Assembly (NCBI RefSeq): GCF_026262505.1
Contig: NC_067205.1
Span: forward strand, 21,733,585 to 21,797,584
Direction of reading: 5' to 3'
Source: Trichomonas vaginalis G3
Taxonomy: Eukaryota; Parabasalia; Trichomonadida; Trichomonadidae
Length of the DNA stretch: 64,000 nt
The position numbers were made by a program, and so were the translations under genes. The first letter of the stretch is position 1, and every line of letters begins with the position of its first letter. Positions 42,514 to 52,478 of this stretch are shown piece by piece. A model generated the notes under the pieces. That model saw only the letters and a list, made by a program, of their open reading frames with translations, was not told the DNA's origin and ran no database searches.

Positions 42514-42756
42514 TCAAGTTAGCAATTTGTAATATCTATCCAAAACTTCTTCAACAGTATCGAACTCATCTTCATAATGCAAACCTAATCTTATTGACTT
42601 GGTGCAGTTTTCACTAACACAATATTTTTCTGTTCTCTTGACTGACATAACTAACTCATTTGTTTCATCAAACAGCAACAACCAAAGTTCATGACCTAAT
42701 ACATAACATTCATACTTTATATTTTTAGCTCTGAGTTCTCTTGTAAGCTGTTGCAT
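42514..42756 (-). CDS. 80-residue small protein, Polinton copy 2
   Basis: Starts MQQLTRELRAKNIKYECYVL, centre HELWLLLFDETNELVM, end FDTVEEVLDRYYKLL. Lacks the 30-base hairpin insert of copy 1. Overlaps the end of the 254-residue gene by 40 bases on the same strand. Looks whole. Function unknown. Confidence 0.55.
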   Translation of the reverse strand: MQQLTRELRAKNIKYECYVLGHELWLLLFDETNELVMSVKRTEKYCVSENCTKSIRLGLHYEDEFDTVEEVLDRYYKLLT

Positions 42757-43481
42757 TTAATATTTTCTAAAAAGTCAACTTCAACAGTCATTCGCACTGG
42801 TGCCTTCAGTTCTACAGGCTCTCCTTGAAAGTCAACAAGTCTGAATTGCATGTCTTTCAAATTATGAGGACTAATGCGAACCCATTTACCTAAATGAGTT
42901 GCTATGACAGGAACGTTTGGAATGAACATTGAATTGACTGCATAACAGAAGGATTTATATTCTACTGAACCTTTACTATTAACTCCTGAAATGCCTGTGA
43001 CATTAGCTATTTTAGACTCAATGTATAAACAATTACCATAACATACGTATGGAACAGATTTCATCTCAATTGTTTTGTCAACACTTTTCAAAGGAAATGT
43101 CATATGGTATGCACCCAAAAGAAGTTGTACTATATGACTCATTCTTGGTATCTTAAACTCTTTCTCGCTGCTGAACTTCAATGTTCCCTCAGAAGAGAGT
43201 TCGACATCTATGTTGTCAATAGTTTCTTCATTTATGAGAGTATCTATGACTCCAGCAATTTTATCTATTCTATACCCAGCTCTGTTAGGAAATGTTATAA
43301 CACTTCTTTTGTCATCTATTTCAATCTCTATGAAATCTGTTTCATCTGTTATGACAAAAGTTGCGATAGTATTGAAGTCAACAACTCTGAAAGCAAGCGC
43401 TTCATTCTGAAGACCTAAGTTTGTTTGTAGCTTTACTGTCCCGTATTCGTTTGGGTCTGTACTTTGCAAATAGAACAACAT
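42717..43481 (-). CDS. 254-residue structural protein (minor capsid candidate)
   Basis: Starts MLFYLQSTDPNEYGTVKLQT. Strand-rich throughout; the ending MQFRLVDFQGEPVELKAP...MTVEVDFL is the I-x-L-x-D-x-x-G-x-P type found at the C-terminus of minor capsid and penton proteins in Polinton-like viruses. It diverges from the fibre gene with a 17-base spacer, so capsid and fibre genes may share a promoter. Whole here, broken in copy 1. Confidence 0.6.
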   Translation of the reverse strand: MLFYLQSTDPNEYGTVKLQTNLGLQNEALAFRVVDFNTIATFVITDETDFIEIEIDDKRSVITFPNRAGYRIDKIAGVIDTLINEETIDNIDVELSSEGTLKFSSEKEFKIPRMSHIVQLLLGAYHMTFPLKSVDKTIEMKSVPYVCYGNCLYIESKIANVTGISGVNSKGSVEYKSFCYAVNSMFIPNVPVIATHLGKWVRISPHNLKDMQFRLVDFQGEPVELKAPVRMTVEVDFLENIKCNSLQENSELKI

Positions 43482-43498
43482 TTTATTCTCATTAAAAT

Positions 43499-46350
43499 AT
43501 GACTATTGCTGCATATGCGTATGAAACAAATGAAGCAAGAAGAGCACATGAACTAGTAAACGAAAACTCAACTTTAACCATTGAAGGCAATGATTTAGTC
43601 ATTGACGATGGAAAAACTAAAAAAGTCATTGATTTCGATACTTTTAACACTTATGACCCATTCATTACAACAAGCAAGGTTCCCATCATAAATGATGGAA
43701 CGGTGCAATATATAAATTTTACAGTAGATGCCTCATTAGTGAAAGTATTAAATGTTCTCATTGAATTGTTAAAGAGCTTTCGATTTGACGACAACATTAA
43801 ATGCCTAAAGAATTTAGTCATGAATGAGAAACAAATTCTCGGCGTTGCTGGTAGCAGTAATGATGTACACCTTATGACATTAGAATATTATAACGAACAT
43901 AAAGATGAACTGAAAGGAGAGAAGGGTGACACCGGACCTCAAGGACCACAAGGAATACAAGGAATACAAGGACCTCAAGGCGAAAACGGTTTGGATGGTG
44001 AAGATGGAAAGGATGGAAAAACTGCTAAATCATGGATATGGAACCTTATAAATACTGGTTTAACAGCTGCTTCATATGGAGTTCTTCAATACCAAATCGG
44101 AAAGATATGGGCAGTACTTGGTGAAGAAGTTTTAGATGACGTTAAAAATGCTTTGAACTTCATTTCAAATGGTTCGGATACTATTAAAACTTTATCTGGT
44201 TGGATGCAAGAAACAAGGAGTCAAATAGATACTGTAAGACGTATAGCAAACAATGCACGTACGGGATTGGATACTTTACGAGAAGCACAAAATACACTAA
44301 AGGAAGCAAATGATATTCTTGGCTCAGTATCAGACATGCATGAAGATTGGCTTAAAGGTATTGACAAATCTTTAAAAAATCACAGTCAGTCTATTGCTGA
44401 CTACAAGAAAAGTATAGATTTTTTACATAGTGCTATGGACGTACATGATGGAAGCATAAGGAACTTACTTAATGCTAACAATAACTTACCAGGAACTATT
44501 AAAGCATTTATAAAGTCCTTTGTAAAACCTGGTGCTCTAACATTTAGGTCTTTGAGAGCAAGAGCATTGAAGTCAAGAGATGCAGAAACTCCAACAGAAC
44601 CTACAGAAGGAACTGAAACAACAGAAACTCCAGAAGAACCACCAAAACCAACAGCTAATGAAATATTGTTCGAATATTTTCCAAGGTACTCTGTTCTCAT
44701 TGCATACATTCAAGAAATACTTAAGAAAGCAGACTTGACTTTAGGAGATGATGAAAGTTCTGTATATCTTTCGTTCCAGTTTCAAATAGCAGAACTTTTG
44801 AGACAGATATGCTTAATGTATGACAACATCTCTGATTTCACAAGATATGATGACGACCATGACCCGAACACGGTGAAGAAGAAGTTTTACAAACATCCAT
44901 TAAGACAGAAAAGGTTTTAACTCAAAGTCTCATTATTGACACCAAAGATGGCGAAGTGGACGTTCTTCAAGAGCTGAAGAAAAATACTTCTTCGGGAGGT
45001 GGTGGTAGGCATGAACTTGAAATAAATGAGATAGAAGAGAAATTAGCCGAAAAAGCAGATAAAACCATGTTCATTATATAAGTTCAGACGAACAGATTAT
45101 AACGGACTACCATGGATATTTAACACAGGATGAACAAATAAGCACTGAAGATGTTAATGAAAGAAGATATAAATTCATTCGTGCTAAAGGTTATGACATA
45201 CGTTGTACTGTACAGTATGACACAGGTAAAGCACCAGAAGCATTTGGTTATAACAATGAAATTTATGCTTCATACTTTTTGTTAACGGTGTATTAGTTGA
45301 ACCAAGATTTACATTGAGAGTTAAGGCAAAAATAACTTTTGAAGATGCTATTAAAAGTAAAGCTGACAAAGATGAACTTGACGCAACGAACAAAGTTTTG
45401 AAATCTCATAAACACAATATCTCCGATATAAATGAACTTCAAGCTACATTAAATAGTAAAGCTGACAAGAACCATACACATGAATCCTTCACTACTGTTA
45501 GAGCAGACGACATAATATTGAACTATACCCTTGGTTCAAGTGCACCTTTAGAGAATCCAAGTACAGCGTAAAAGATACACTAAACTCCTTAAATAGTAAA
45601 TGTATGAACATTGAAGGTCATGTCAGAAACTTTGAAACATATAAACTACCAGCAATGTTAGATAAAAGCAGATAAAGAACATACACATAACTCCTTCTCA
45701 ACTGTTGCTATAGAAAGTATTGAAGGAACGGTTGGCGGAACTGGTGGGGATGATTATATTATAAACCTCCTAACTTTCCACAAGGTTTAACATCGAATGA
45801 AAACATAACAACGAAGAAAGAAATTAGCTGTAAAAATGTTTATGTCATGGATGATGAAAATAATGTTAAATTCACTGCTCAAGATTTATATGATAAGAAA
45901 GCAGACAAAACAGAGCTTCAAACATTAAAGACTGAAATACTTCAAACATTATATCCTATAGGCTCTATTTATACGGCAATGAACTCAACAAATCCAGCAA
46001 GTGTTTTAGGTTTTGGTACGTGGCAGCAGATTGTAGACAAATTCTTATACTGTGCTAACTCTTCAAAGCAAACAGGAGGCTCAAAGAAAATTAAAGAAGC
46101 AAACTTACCTGCGCACACTCATACAGGAACTACAAACTTTTCTGGCGACCATAGCCACTCATTAAGAGACCACCCATTATACAACTCAGATTATGAAGCC
46201 GGTCATGATGTTTTATCTCCATCTTATAACAATTCAGCAAAAAAGACTTTTCAACCAACTGAACCAGGAGGAAATCATTCACACACTTTCACAACAAATC
46301 CAACAGGCTCGGTGAAGATTATATGCCACCATTTATGACGGTTTATGCAT
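43499..46350 (+). pseudogene. collagen-like fibre with phage-collar-type tip, copy 2
   Basis: Starts MTIAAYAYETNEARRAHELV. An N-terminal anchor (to about residue 140), collagen-type repeats GPQGPQGIQGIQGPQG, helical stalk, a KADK/ISDINELQ module region that is shorter than in copy 1, then a tip with YPIGSIYTAMNSTNPASVL, FGTWQQIVDKFLYCAN, GGSKKIKEANLPAHTH and HSHS motifs. The tip is the phage tail-collar type, but it is a different version from copy 1. Broken in the 3' half, with about four breaks; the N-terminal 470 residues look whole. Confidence 0.78.
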
Positions 46351-46355
46351 GGTAC

Positions 46356-46401
46356 CGCGTTCAATGAACGCGCTTGAGCCTAGACCCTTTGGGTCAAGGC
46401 T
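46356..46401. repeat. long paired hairpin at end of fibre gene, copy 2
   Basis: Hairpins CGCGTTC-AAT-GAACGCG (46356-46372) and AGCCT-A-GACCC-TTT-GGGTC-A-AGGCT (46377-46401). Copy 1 has none at the equivalent place (7515-7525). It could end transcription of the fibre gene or be another member of the insert family. Confidence 0.65.
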
Positions 46402-46436
46402 TACCGTCTTGAATAAAATCTTTAACTTTACATAAA

Positions 46437-47519
46437 TGAGCTTGAAAGAAGTATTCGAACAACATCCATGGAGTCATTTAAGAAGTTCAATGAAGCTGCA
46501 AAGAGTTGGGGATTTACTAACAGAGCTGAAGTGAAAAGGTTCTTTGACAAAAATGTTGTACATCAAACAAAAATAAACCCTTACGACTACTTTTTACCAA
46601 TTTACTCCAACACTCCTGACGCATACCAATTTGACACTCTCATTCAAAGCAGAAAAGGAGACATAAACCATTCCTCATCTTCATTAATGTTAACACTCGC
46701 AAAGCATATGCATATCCAATGAAAAATAAAGGAACTCGTGAAGTGTTAAGAGTTTTACAAAAGTTTGTAGCAGAACATAGCCCAAGTACTTTAACATCAG
46801 ACCAAGACAGTGCATACCTCAGCAATGAAATCACAGATTTTCTCATTAAGCATAACATAACTCACTACACTACTGAAGACCATAACCATAACATACTCGG
46901 CATCATAAACCGCTTCATAAGAACGCTCAGAGATTTAAACCAAGAGCGAGACTTTACCGAAGAAACAATGAAACATTTTCTCGAAGTATATAATTCCTCA
47001 ACACATTCTACAACAGGACATACACCAAATTCAATGACACAACAACAAGAAGAAAAGTATATACAAAAGAAACGAAGTCAAACACAAAATATCAGAAATT
47101 CAACACAATTTACCCTCATTCCTGGTACAAAAGTTCGTGTAGTTCTTGACGACAAACCGTTGACAAAGAAACGTTTAAGGTTAAGTAGAAACTATTATAT
47201 CGTAGACTCTACGCAAGGTAATGGATATCTTATAAAAGCTGCCGACGACTCTATTGCGTTTTATCCTCGTCATAAATTAGTTGAAAGTAGTAATGGCAAA
47301 CTTGCTGAAACCATTGACGAAGCAAAGCGAGGAGTGGTTATTGAAATACTTGGCTATAACATAAACGATGACACTTATAAAGTAAGATATGAAGGAGGCG
47401 TTGAAGATGTTATACCATCTAAGAACTTGAGAGAGTCGAAGCCAACACATCTGGGACCATTAGAGCGGGAGTACTGGAAAGACAAAAATATGCCAGAAAG
47501 AATAAGAAAATTCTTCTAA
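46437..47519 (+). pseudogene. Polinton rve-type integrase, copy 2
   Basis: Same architecture as 7542-8627 and nearly identical from about 46720 on. Broken in the N-terminal third; the C-terminal chromo/SH3-like part is whole. The spacer from the fibre gene is longer than in copy 1 because of the paired hairpin. Confidence 0.85.
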
Positions 47520-47690
47520 ACTTTTTCATTAGATGTAAATCAGACAAAAATAATGTTTAGGTGAAGAGGTGAGATTTCACCTCTTTTTTCACCTGTTTTT
47601 TCACCCTCGTGAATTTTCATGAATTTCCTTAAGATAGAAAAAATAAAGTTAGTTTTATTTTTATTTATTTTTTTATTTTGTATAAAAGAT
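47520..47690 (+). promoter_or_regulatory. iteron module (GGTGA variant) and AT leader
   Basis: GAGGTGAGATTTCACCTC is followed by TTTTTTCACCTG and TTTTTTCACCC repeats, then the leader CATGAATTTCCTTAAGATAG, a T/A-only tract and the ATG at 47691. In copy 1 the equivalent place has the TTAGATCTAA variant, so the two copies differ in module type while the leader and gene are conserved. Confidence 0.55.
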
Positions 47691-48656
47691 ATGATTTCAA
47701 CAATCGGCACAACAACAATTCAAGCTGCGAACGGCGGGACTCTGTCCACAACTACAGCACCAAACTCGTTAGTCATGAATCCTACGTCAATGTTGATAGA
47801 GATGAAAAGCTTTATTCCTTCTTCATATACTTTTGAAACAGAAATCCAGAAGATAAAGCAAGAACTTTTAACAAGTAATTTAGACTGTAGTGCGAAAGAT
47901 GAAACAAATGAACAGTATCTTTATGAAATGGAGGACCTCATCGACCATTTGCCTAAACTACCTGAAATTCAGCAGCAAAAACTAACTATTCCTGAATTCG
48001 ACGAAATTGAAGTCAAAGCAACTGACTCAGTAGAAATTAAGAAATTCATACGTAAAGTAAATTATGAATTCCTTGGTTTTCATTGCAACCATAAAGTTAT
48101 GGACAAAGATTGCGACATGGTTTATAAAAATATTTCTGACCTTTACAAATCCGAAGAATTTAAGACATACGATAACTTTGTTTCATTAGTTGCAAAATGT
48201 GTTTGGGAAATAAGAGATAAAGATAGAAGAGGCAAAGTATGGAACGAACAAATAAGACCCGCTATGTTTGAGATGAAGAGAGCAATTGACGCTTTAGTTG
48301 TTTTAGCTGGTAATGTTTCAATGTATAACGCAAAAACGATGCCGCAATGTTCAAAATGTAAGGCAGCAATAAGAAAATATAACTACTCAGTCAAAGAGAT
48401 AGAAAGAATGCGAAACGACTATGCAGACTTAAAGAAAGAAGCAGAAAAGCCAGCAGAAGATAAAATGGATATATTGACATTTCTTAATAAAAACTATCCA
48501 ACAGCAGAAGATTTCCTTCTGTCTGACGTCAAGAAGAAATATAAAGAGACTTTCGGCATGATTAAAACATTCGATGTACTAAAAGAAGAAATAGAAGCTA
48601 CGAAATTGTTTAGGATTTCAAATATACATCGTACAATTCATGTAAAACGCTTGTGA
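47691..48656 (+). CDS. Polinton protein of unknown function, whole copy (about 321 aa)
   Basis: Starts MISTIGTTTIQAANGGTLST; the start is chosen by comparison with copies at 8867 and 13424. A Ser/Thr-rich leader, an acidic helical region (LIDHLPKLPEIQQQKLTIPE), then a domain with EFLGFHCNHKVMDKDCDMVY and a CSKCK pair (possible metal site), then a Lys/Glu coiled coil and a basic end. Contains a 27-base hairpin insert at 47724-47750. It always lies upstream of the KilA-N gene behind an iteron module, so a regulatory role is possible (inference). Confidence 0.6.
   Translation: MISTIGTTTIQAANGGTLSTTTAPNSLVMNPTSMLIEMKSFIPSSYTFETEIQKIKQELLTSNLDCSAKDETNEQYLYEMEDLIDHLPKLPEIQQQKLTIPEFDEIEVKATDSVEIKKFIRKVNYEFLGFHCNHKVMDKDCDMVYKNISDLYKSEEFKTYDNFVSLVAKCVWEIRDKDRRGKVWNEQIRPAMFEMKRAIDALVVLAGNVSMYNAKTMPQCSKCKAAIRKYNYSVKEIERMRNDYADLKKEAEKPAEDKMDILTFLNKNYPTAEDFLLSDVKKKYKETFGMIKTFDVLKEEIEATKLFRISNIHRTIHVKRL
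47724..47750. repeat. paired mini-hairpin insert, site 5 (27 bp)
   Basis: Hairpins GCTG-CGAA-CGGC (47724-47735, one wobble) and GGAC-TCT-GTCC (47737-47747), nine codons, near the start of the gene. Both other copies in the window (8897 and 13451) read straight through, so three copies define this site: one filled, two empty. Confidence 0.8.
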
Positions 48657-48849
48657 AAAAAGAGGTGAAAAAACTTTCAACTTGTCAGTGCGTCAATGAG
48701 ATAGTATTCGAAGTCAGTCAATAATCTTTTTAAAGTCATTTCATACAGGATAAAATTTAATGTTGTGAAGAAATAGTGTTTATCTCAGAAAAAATAACGC
48801 TAATTTTATTTTTATTTATTTTTTTTTTATTTTGTATGTAAAGACAGTA
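48657..48849 (+). promoter_or_regulatory. spacer and AT leader before KilA-N gene
   Basis: Has AGAGGTGAAAAAACTTTCAA, weakly iteron-like, and a long T/A tract ending TTTTGTATGTAAAGACAGTA before the ATG at 48850. The TATGTAAAGA leader end is shared with the 345-residue-type genes. Confidence 0.45.
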
Positions 48850-49678
48850 ATGTCAACATCAGAGAACACAACAACAGTTATAGTCCATGAAGCTATAAAT
48901 GAAGAATACGAGTACATACAGTATAACAAACAGTTACGTCTCATTCGTTCAGTCAAAGATGACATGTACCAAATGCAAAGTATAATGAATGCTCTTCGTT
49001 CTACAAAGCAAGCATATCATTGGTTTGAAAACCAACAGACAAAAGAACTTTTAGAAGAATTTCCTCATATGATTGCTTCCCTCGGAAAACCGGGGGAAGA
49101 GATTCCGTATGAAAATCGCAAGAATTTGGCTCTTGGTTTGAAAGGTTATTATGTTCATAGACTTTTAGTAAATGCTGTAGCAATGTGGACTTCACCTCGT
49201 TATGCTTGTTATATTTTCATGATGTTAGATGAACTATATAAAGCAGAACGTGGAGAGATGGAAAAGAAACTTCATGCAAAAGATGAAGTCATTGAATCCA
49301 AAGACAAAAGCATACAGAAAAGAATACCGCGTTCAGTACCAAAAGGAAAGGAAAAGAGTTATAAGTATATGATATATACTGAAGAGTTGGAGAAAGAAGA
49401 AGATAAAGATATGGTTATGTTGCATTTAGTCAGAAGAAACAACAAGAGCTTTTATGACTTAGCTAAAATATATAAATCTGACAGAAACTGGTTCTATCGT
49501 GAAAACTTACCGATTTCAATGACACCGAATGAGCAAATAAAGGAAAATTGTCAAAAATACTCTTCCTCAAACACACTATGACATCAAAGGTTGCACAATA
49601 CTTACATTCAAAGAAGACTTAACATTACTGAAGGAAAAAATAACAGAATATTTCGATAACTTCAAAGAGGAAGAATAA
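48850..49678 (+). pseudogene. KilA-N domain protein, copy 2
   Basis: Starts MSTSENTTTVIVHEAINEEY. The KilA-N domain is at about residues 50-130: YHWFENQQTKELLEEFP, NLALGLKGYYVHRLLVNAVA, MWTSPRYACYIFMMLDELYK. Then come a charged helix, a basic linker (RIPRSVPKGKEKSYK) and a C-terminal domain (MLHLVRRNNKSFYDLAKIYK; LPISMTPNEQIKE). KilA-N is a DNA-binding domain of viral and phage regulators. The first 240 or so residues look whole; the end is broken. The hairpin CCCTCGG-AAAA-CCGGGGG lies at about 49079-49096 within the KilA-N domain. Confidence 0.75.
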
Positions 49679-49734
49679 AAAAATCTAAGCTAATTTTATT
49701 TTTTTTTATAAAATTTTATCTCATATGAAAGAAC

Positions 49735-49950
49735 ATGAATTTAGAATATTCGGAACTCATGACAGAAGAAGAGAACGAACAACATGTAAAAGATTATGCA
49801 AAATTTCTGAAGACATACAAAGCATTTAAACAATATCTAAATGCTTCTAAAGATTATGCAAAATTTCTGAAGGTATATAAAGCTTATGAAAAAGCGTATG
49901 AAAAGTTTATACATTGGGGAATTGTTGTAAAATATCCATATGAAGACTAA
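49735..49950 (+). CDS. 71-residue protein with an internal repeat
   Basis: Starts MNLEYSELMTEEENEQHVKD. The motif KDYAKFLK.YKA occurs twice (from about residues 19 and 39), encoded by an imperfect DNA repeat. Helical and Lys/Tyr-rich. Preceded by a T/A tract as for other genes of this element. Function unknown. Confidence 0.5.
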   Translation: MNLEYSELMTEEENEQHVKDYAKFLKTYKAFKQYLNASKDYAKFLKVYKAYEKAYEKFIHWGIVVKYPYED

Positions 49951-49967
49951 CCAAAATATATTTTTGC

Positions 49968-50441
49968 TTAAATAGCTTCAGGGTCTATTTCTTCAACCAT
50001 TTCACTTCCTTCGTCAATGTCAATAGAAGCTTCTTCAACCTTTGGTAAGAATTTCTGTATAACATCTTTGTTCGTTATTGTCTTCAGAGATGAAGGATAA
50101 TATTTCACATTTGTTTCACCCTTCTTATATTCTTTCTGTTCGGAAAGATTTAAAGCAATACTGAAGAAGTCAATGTTAGAGTTCTTTATGACAGTATAAT
50201 GAGTATCTTTGACATTCACGAAGAAACTCTTTTGTTTCAAAACTACTGCTAACTCTTGTGAAGTATAACGTTTGCGGTCAATGACGATAGCTAATGGTCT
50301 GACATACTGACCAAACTTAGATTCTTTCACAAACTTCTTGTTAAAGATAACATTAACATTTGAAGCATTATTGAACTCATTCTTGATGGCAGTAGCGAGA
50401 GCATTGTATGAAAAGAACTTGCAATCTTGCATGTGTTTCAT
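49968..50441 (-). CDS. 157-residue protein with acidic tail (ssDNA-binding candidate)
   Basis: Starts MKHMQDCKFFSYNALATAIK, strand-rich centre (FGQYVRPLAIVIDRKRYTSQ), ending EGSEMVEEIDPEAI. Size, acidic end and neighbourhood parallel 18120-18539 of the second family. Whole. ssDNA binding is a guess from tail and context. Confidence 0.5.
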   Translation of the reverse strand: MKHMQDCKFFSYNALATAIKNEFNNASNVNVIFNKKFVKESKFGQYVRPLAIVIDRKRYTSQELAVVLKQKSFFVNVKDTHYTVIKNSNIDFFSIALNLSEQKEYKKGETNVKYYPSSLKTITNKDVIQKFLPKVEEASIDIDEGSEMVEEIDPEAI

Positions 50442-50531
50442 TAAAATAAAAATATTAAATTATTTTGAAAAATAACTTAAAAAATCTAATCTAATTTTTT
50501 CAAAAAAATATTTTTTTATTTCCTACTAAAG

Positions 50532-51647
50532 ATGTATCGGAAGTTGTCTAAGTTAGAACACTCGGAAATAAAACAACTTCTTACAGAAGCTAATATAGAT
50601 GTTGCAAAGCATTACGCAACAAACAAAAAAGCACTCGCTGACATCCTCAATGACTATAATGGTGCAATAAGTTATGATAGAATTCATGAGTTCATAAAGC
50701 CGCAACGCGGCGAGGACGAAGTCCATGCAAGAGCATTTCCTTTAAATGACGTTGCTATTGACTTATATCATAGACGTTCAGTACCTCATGAAGTAAGAAG
50801 AGAAATGTTTGACATAACAAATGCAAACGTTGGTGAAACAAGAAGAAGAGACGACACACTGAAACAACAGAGAAGAGAGATGTTTAAGAGCGCTATAGAA
50901 CAAGTTCGCAAAACTAACGATGTCATTCGTCCCATTGACGACAAACCAAAAGAAGGTGAGAGATGGTTAAAGAAAGATGAAGAGAATAGGAAGAGGAATG
51001 TTAAGACAGGCAATAGACTCATTGACTTTAACATCGAAGCTTTAGATGAACCAAACAGAGACTACTTACACAAACATTTCGGTAAGGTTTTCATGAGACT
51101 CTTAGAGAAGATTAAAATAAACTCCCAACAAAGATGGATGGTATGTTATAAACTTGGTGGAAAGTATGAATGTTCTACGTTAAACCTCAATAATATTGGA
51201 ACATTACTACATCAGCTCTTGAAGGAGAACTTTATATCAGAGATAGAAGCAAATGCTGCAGGTATTGTTGAAATGCACTATGACTTCTTCTTGACAAACA
51301 TAAAGAATCTTACTGAAATAAAGATGTATGATTTAACAGAATATGAAGGCTTAACGATGTCAGATGTAAAGAAAGGCAAACCAAAAAAGAGACCATATAG
51401 AGATGAAAGCACACTGACAAATGACCAGAAAGCCATTTTGGAAGCTCTTAAGCAAACAGGAAACCCAGCACTTATAGAAAGCTTTTGGAAAGATAATGGT
51501 GAAAAGAAGTTTTATAAGAAGAGAAGCGGTCAGTTCTGGAAGTATCTTTGCACATTACCTATAAATCTTGAACGCTACCAAATCTTCAATGAACTGAACA
51601 AAAGAACTGCAACACTTATGAACGAAGATGAGGAGTACAAAATTTAA
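50532..51647 (+). CDS. 371-residue protein of unknown function, right end of copy 2
   Basis: Starts MYRKLSKLEHSEIKQLLTEA. An Arg/Lys/Asp-rich first half is followed by a compact domain (RWMVCYKLGGKYECSTLNLN, IGTLLHQLLKENFISE, GIVEMHYDFFLTNI) and a basic end. In Polintons the protein-primed DNA polymerase is expected in this position and strand; this could be its N-terminal portion or a separate upstream gene. No polymerase motifs are seen before the sequence switches to another element at about 51648. Contains hairpin pair site 6. Confidence 0.5.
   Translation: MYRKLSKLEHSEIKQLLTEANIDVAKHYATNKKALADILNDYNGAISYDRIHEFIKPQRGEDEVHARAFPLNDVAIDLYHRRSVPHEVRREMFDITNANVGETRRRDDTLKQQRREMFKSAIEQVRKTNDVIRPIDDKPKEGERWLKKDEENRKRNVKTGNRLIDFNIEALDEPNRDYLHKHFGKVFMRLLEKIKINSQQRWMVCYKLGGKYECSTLNLNNIGTLLHQLLKENFISEIEANAAGIVEMHYDFFLTNIKNLTEIKMYDLTEYEGLTMSDVKKGKPKKRPYRDESTLTNDQKAILEALKQTGNPALIESFWKDNGEKKFYKKRSGQFWKYLCTLPINLERYQIFNELNKRTATLMNEDEEYKI
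50699..50724. repeat. paired mini-hairpin, site 6
   Basis: Hairpins GCCGC-AAC-GCGGC (50699-50711) and GGAC-GAA-GTCC (50714-50724), two bases apart. On the coding strand it encodes PQRGEDEV, very like PQSGEGEA at site 1. No second copy of this gene is in the window to show an empty site. Confidence 0.7.
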
Positions 51648-51978
51648 TTTTCAGTGGAAATTTAATAAGGTTATTTATTTCATCAAGTTCAAAAAGTTTA
51701 TCAGGTTTTGATTTAAAATTTTCTTCATACCATACGATAAATGATTCATTTAAATAACTTAAAATCATGTTAATATCCCATTTCGCTATCACATTATTTA
51801 TATACATATCATACGTTTTTTCATCATGGTCATCTTTAATAAATGATATATAATCTGAAGGGTCTAAAAGAATGGGATTAAATTTACCGCTCACAGAAAC
51901 GAGAGTAACATTATAAATTCCGCTAACTGTTAAATTTAATTCACAGTTATTATTCGAAATAATATTGATAATTGACAT
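51648..51978 (-). CDS. small strand-rich protein, cut at the junction with copy 2
   Basis: Starts MSIINIISNNNCELNLTVSG, with FNPILLDPSDYISFIKDD. Its far end runs into the junction at about 51648, so the original C-terminus is unknown. Divergent to the gene at 51999. Function unknown. Confidence 0.45.
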
Positions 51979-51998
51979 TTTTTATTACGATTAAAAAT

Positions 51999-52478
51999 AT
52001 GGTAAAGCGTTATTTTCCAGTGATAAATAAAACTAGAATAAGATTACCTCAAGAATTCATAAATTCAACGAATAAGAAATTCATTCATGTTATAAATTTT
52101 AGTGTTTTCAGAAAATATGAGTTAGTGTCATATTCATCAACAGGTTATATTTCACTTCATTCAAATTTAGTTCAATCAAACCCATATAATGACCATTTCA
52201 TAAGATTTTCAGATGGTATTAAAAATGTAATTGATAGATTAAAATATGAACAGATTGACAATATCGAATTTTTGGAATTTTGGTTTAAATATCCTGATGG
52301 AAAAAAGATTGAAGTTAAAGATAAAGCTGATACTATAACAAAAACAATTACAATGACCGATCCAGATAGTGGGGAACAAAAAGAAATAAAACAAACGATA
52401 GAAACTGGTGAAAGGTCAATTATTATTGATTATGATTCAAAGGATTATTATTCGATAATGTTAATGCTTGAATATTAA
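51999..52478 (+). CDS. 160-residue structural-type protein, third family
   Basis: Start at 51999 (MVKRYFPVINKTRIRLPQEF) leaves a 20-base divergent spacer. A strand-rich protein with HVINFSVFRKYELVSYSS, SLHSNLVQSNPYNDHFIRF and an ending YDSKDYYSIMLMLEY. It occupies the place of the penton-like gene (517-1398) relative to the CCG-motif gene; homology is only suggested. The 3' end overlaps the next gene by four bases. Whole. Confidence 0.5.
   Translation: MVKRYFPVINKTRIRLPQEFINSTNKKFIHVINFSVFRKYELVSYSSTGYISLHSNLVQSNPYNDHFIRFSDGIKNVIDRLKYEQIDNIEFLEFWFKYPDGKKIEVKDKADTITKTITMTDPDSGEQKEIKQTIETGERSIIIDYDSKDYYSIMLMLEY

Larger units (their letters stand above)
38300..51647. mobile_element. Polinton/Maverick copy 2 (first family)
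   Basis: Fossil element with the same gene order as copy 1, plus the left-end genes (38434-39446) and, on the right, a KilA-N protein, a 71-residue protein, an acidic-tailed protein and a 371-residue protein. A protein-primed polymerase, expected further right, is missing because an unrelated Polinton fragment begins at about 51648. No terminal inverted repeat was identified. Broken, with about ten breaks, but several genes are whole. Near-identity to copy 1 indicates a young age. Confidence 0.85.
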
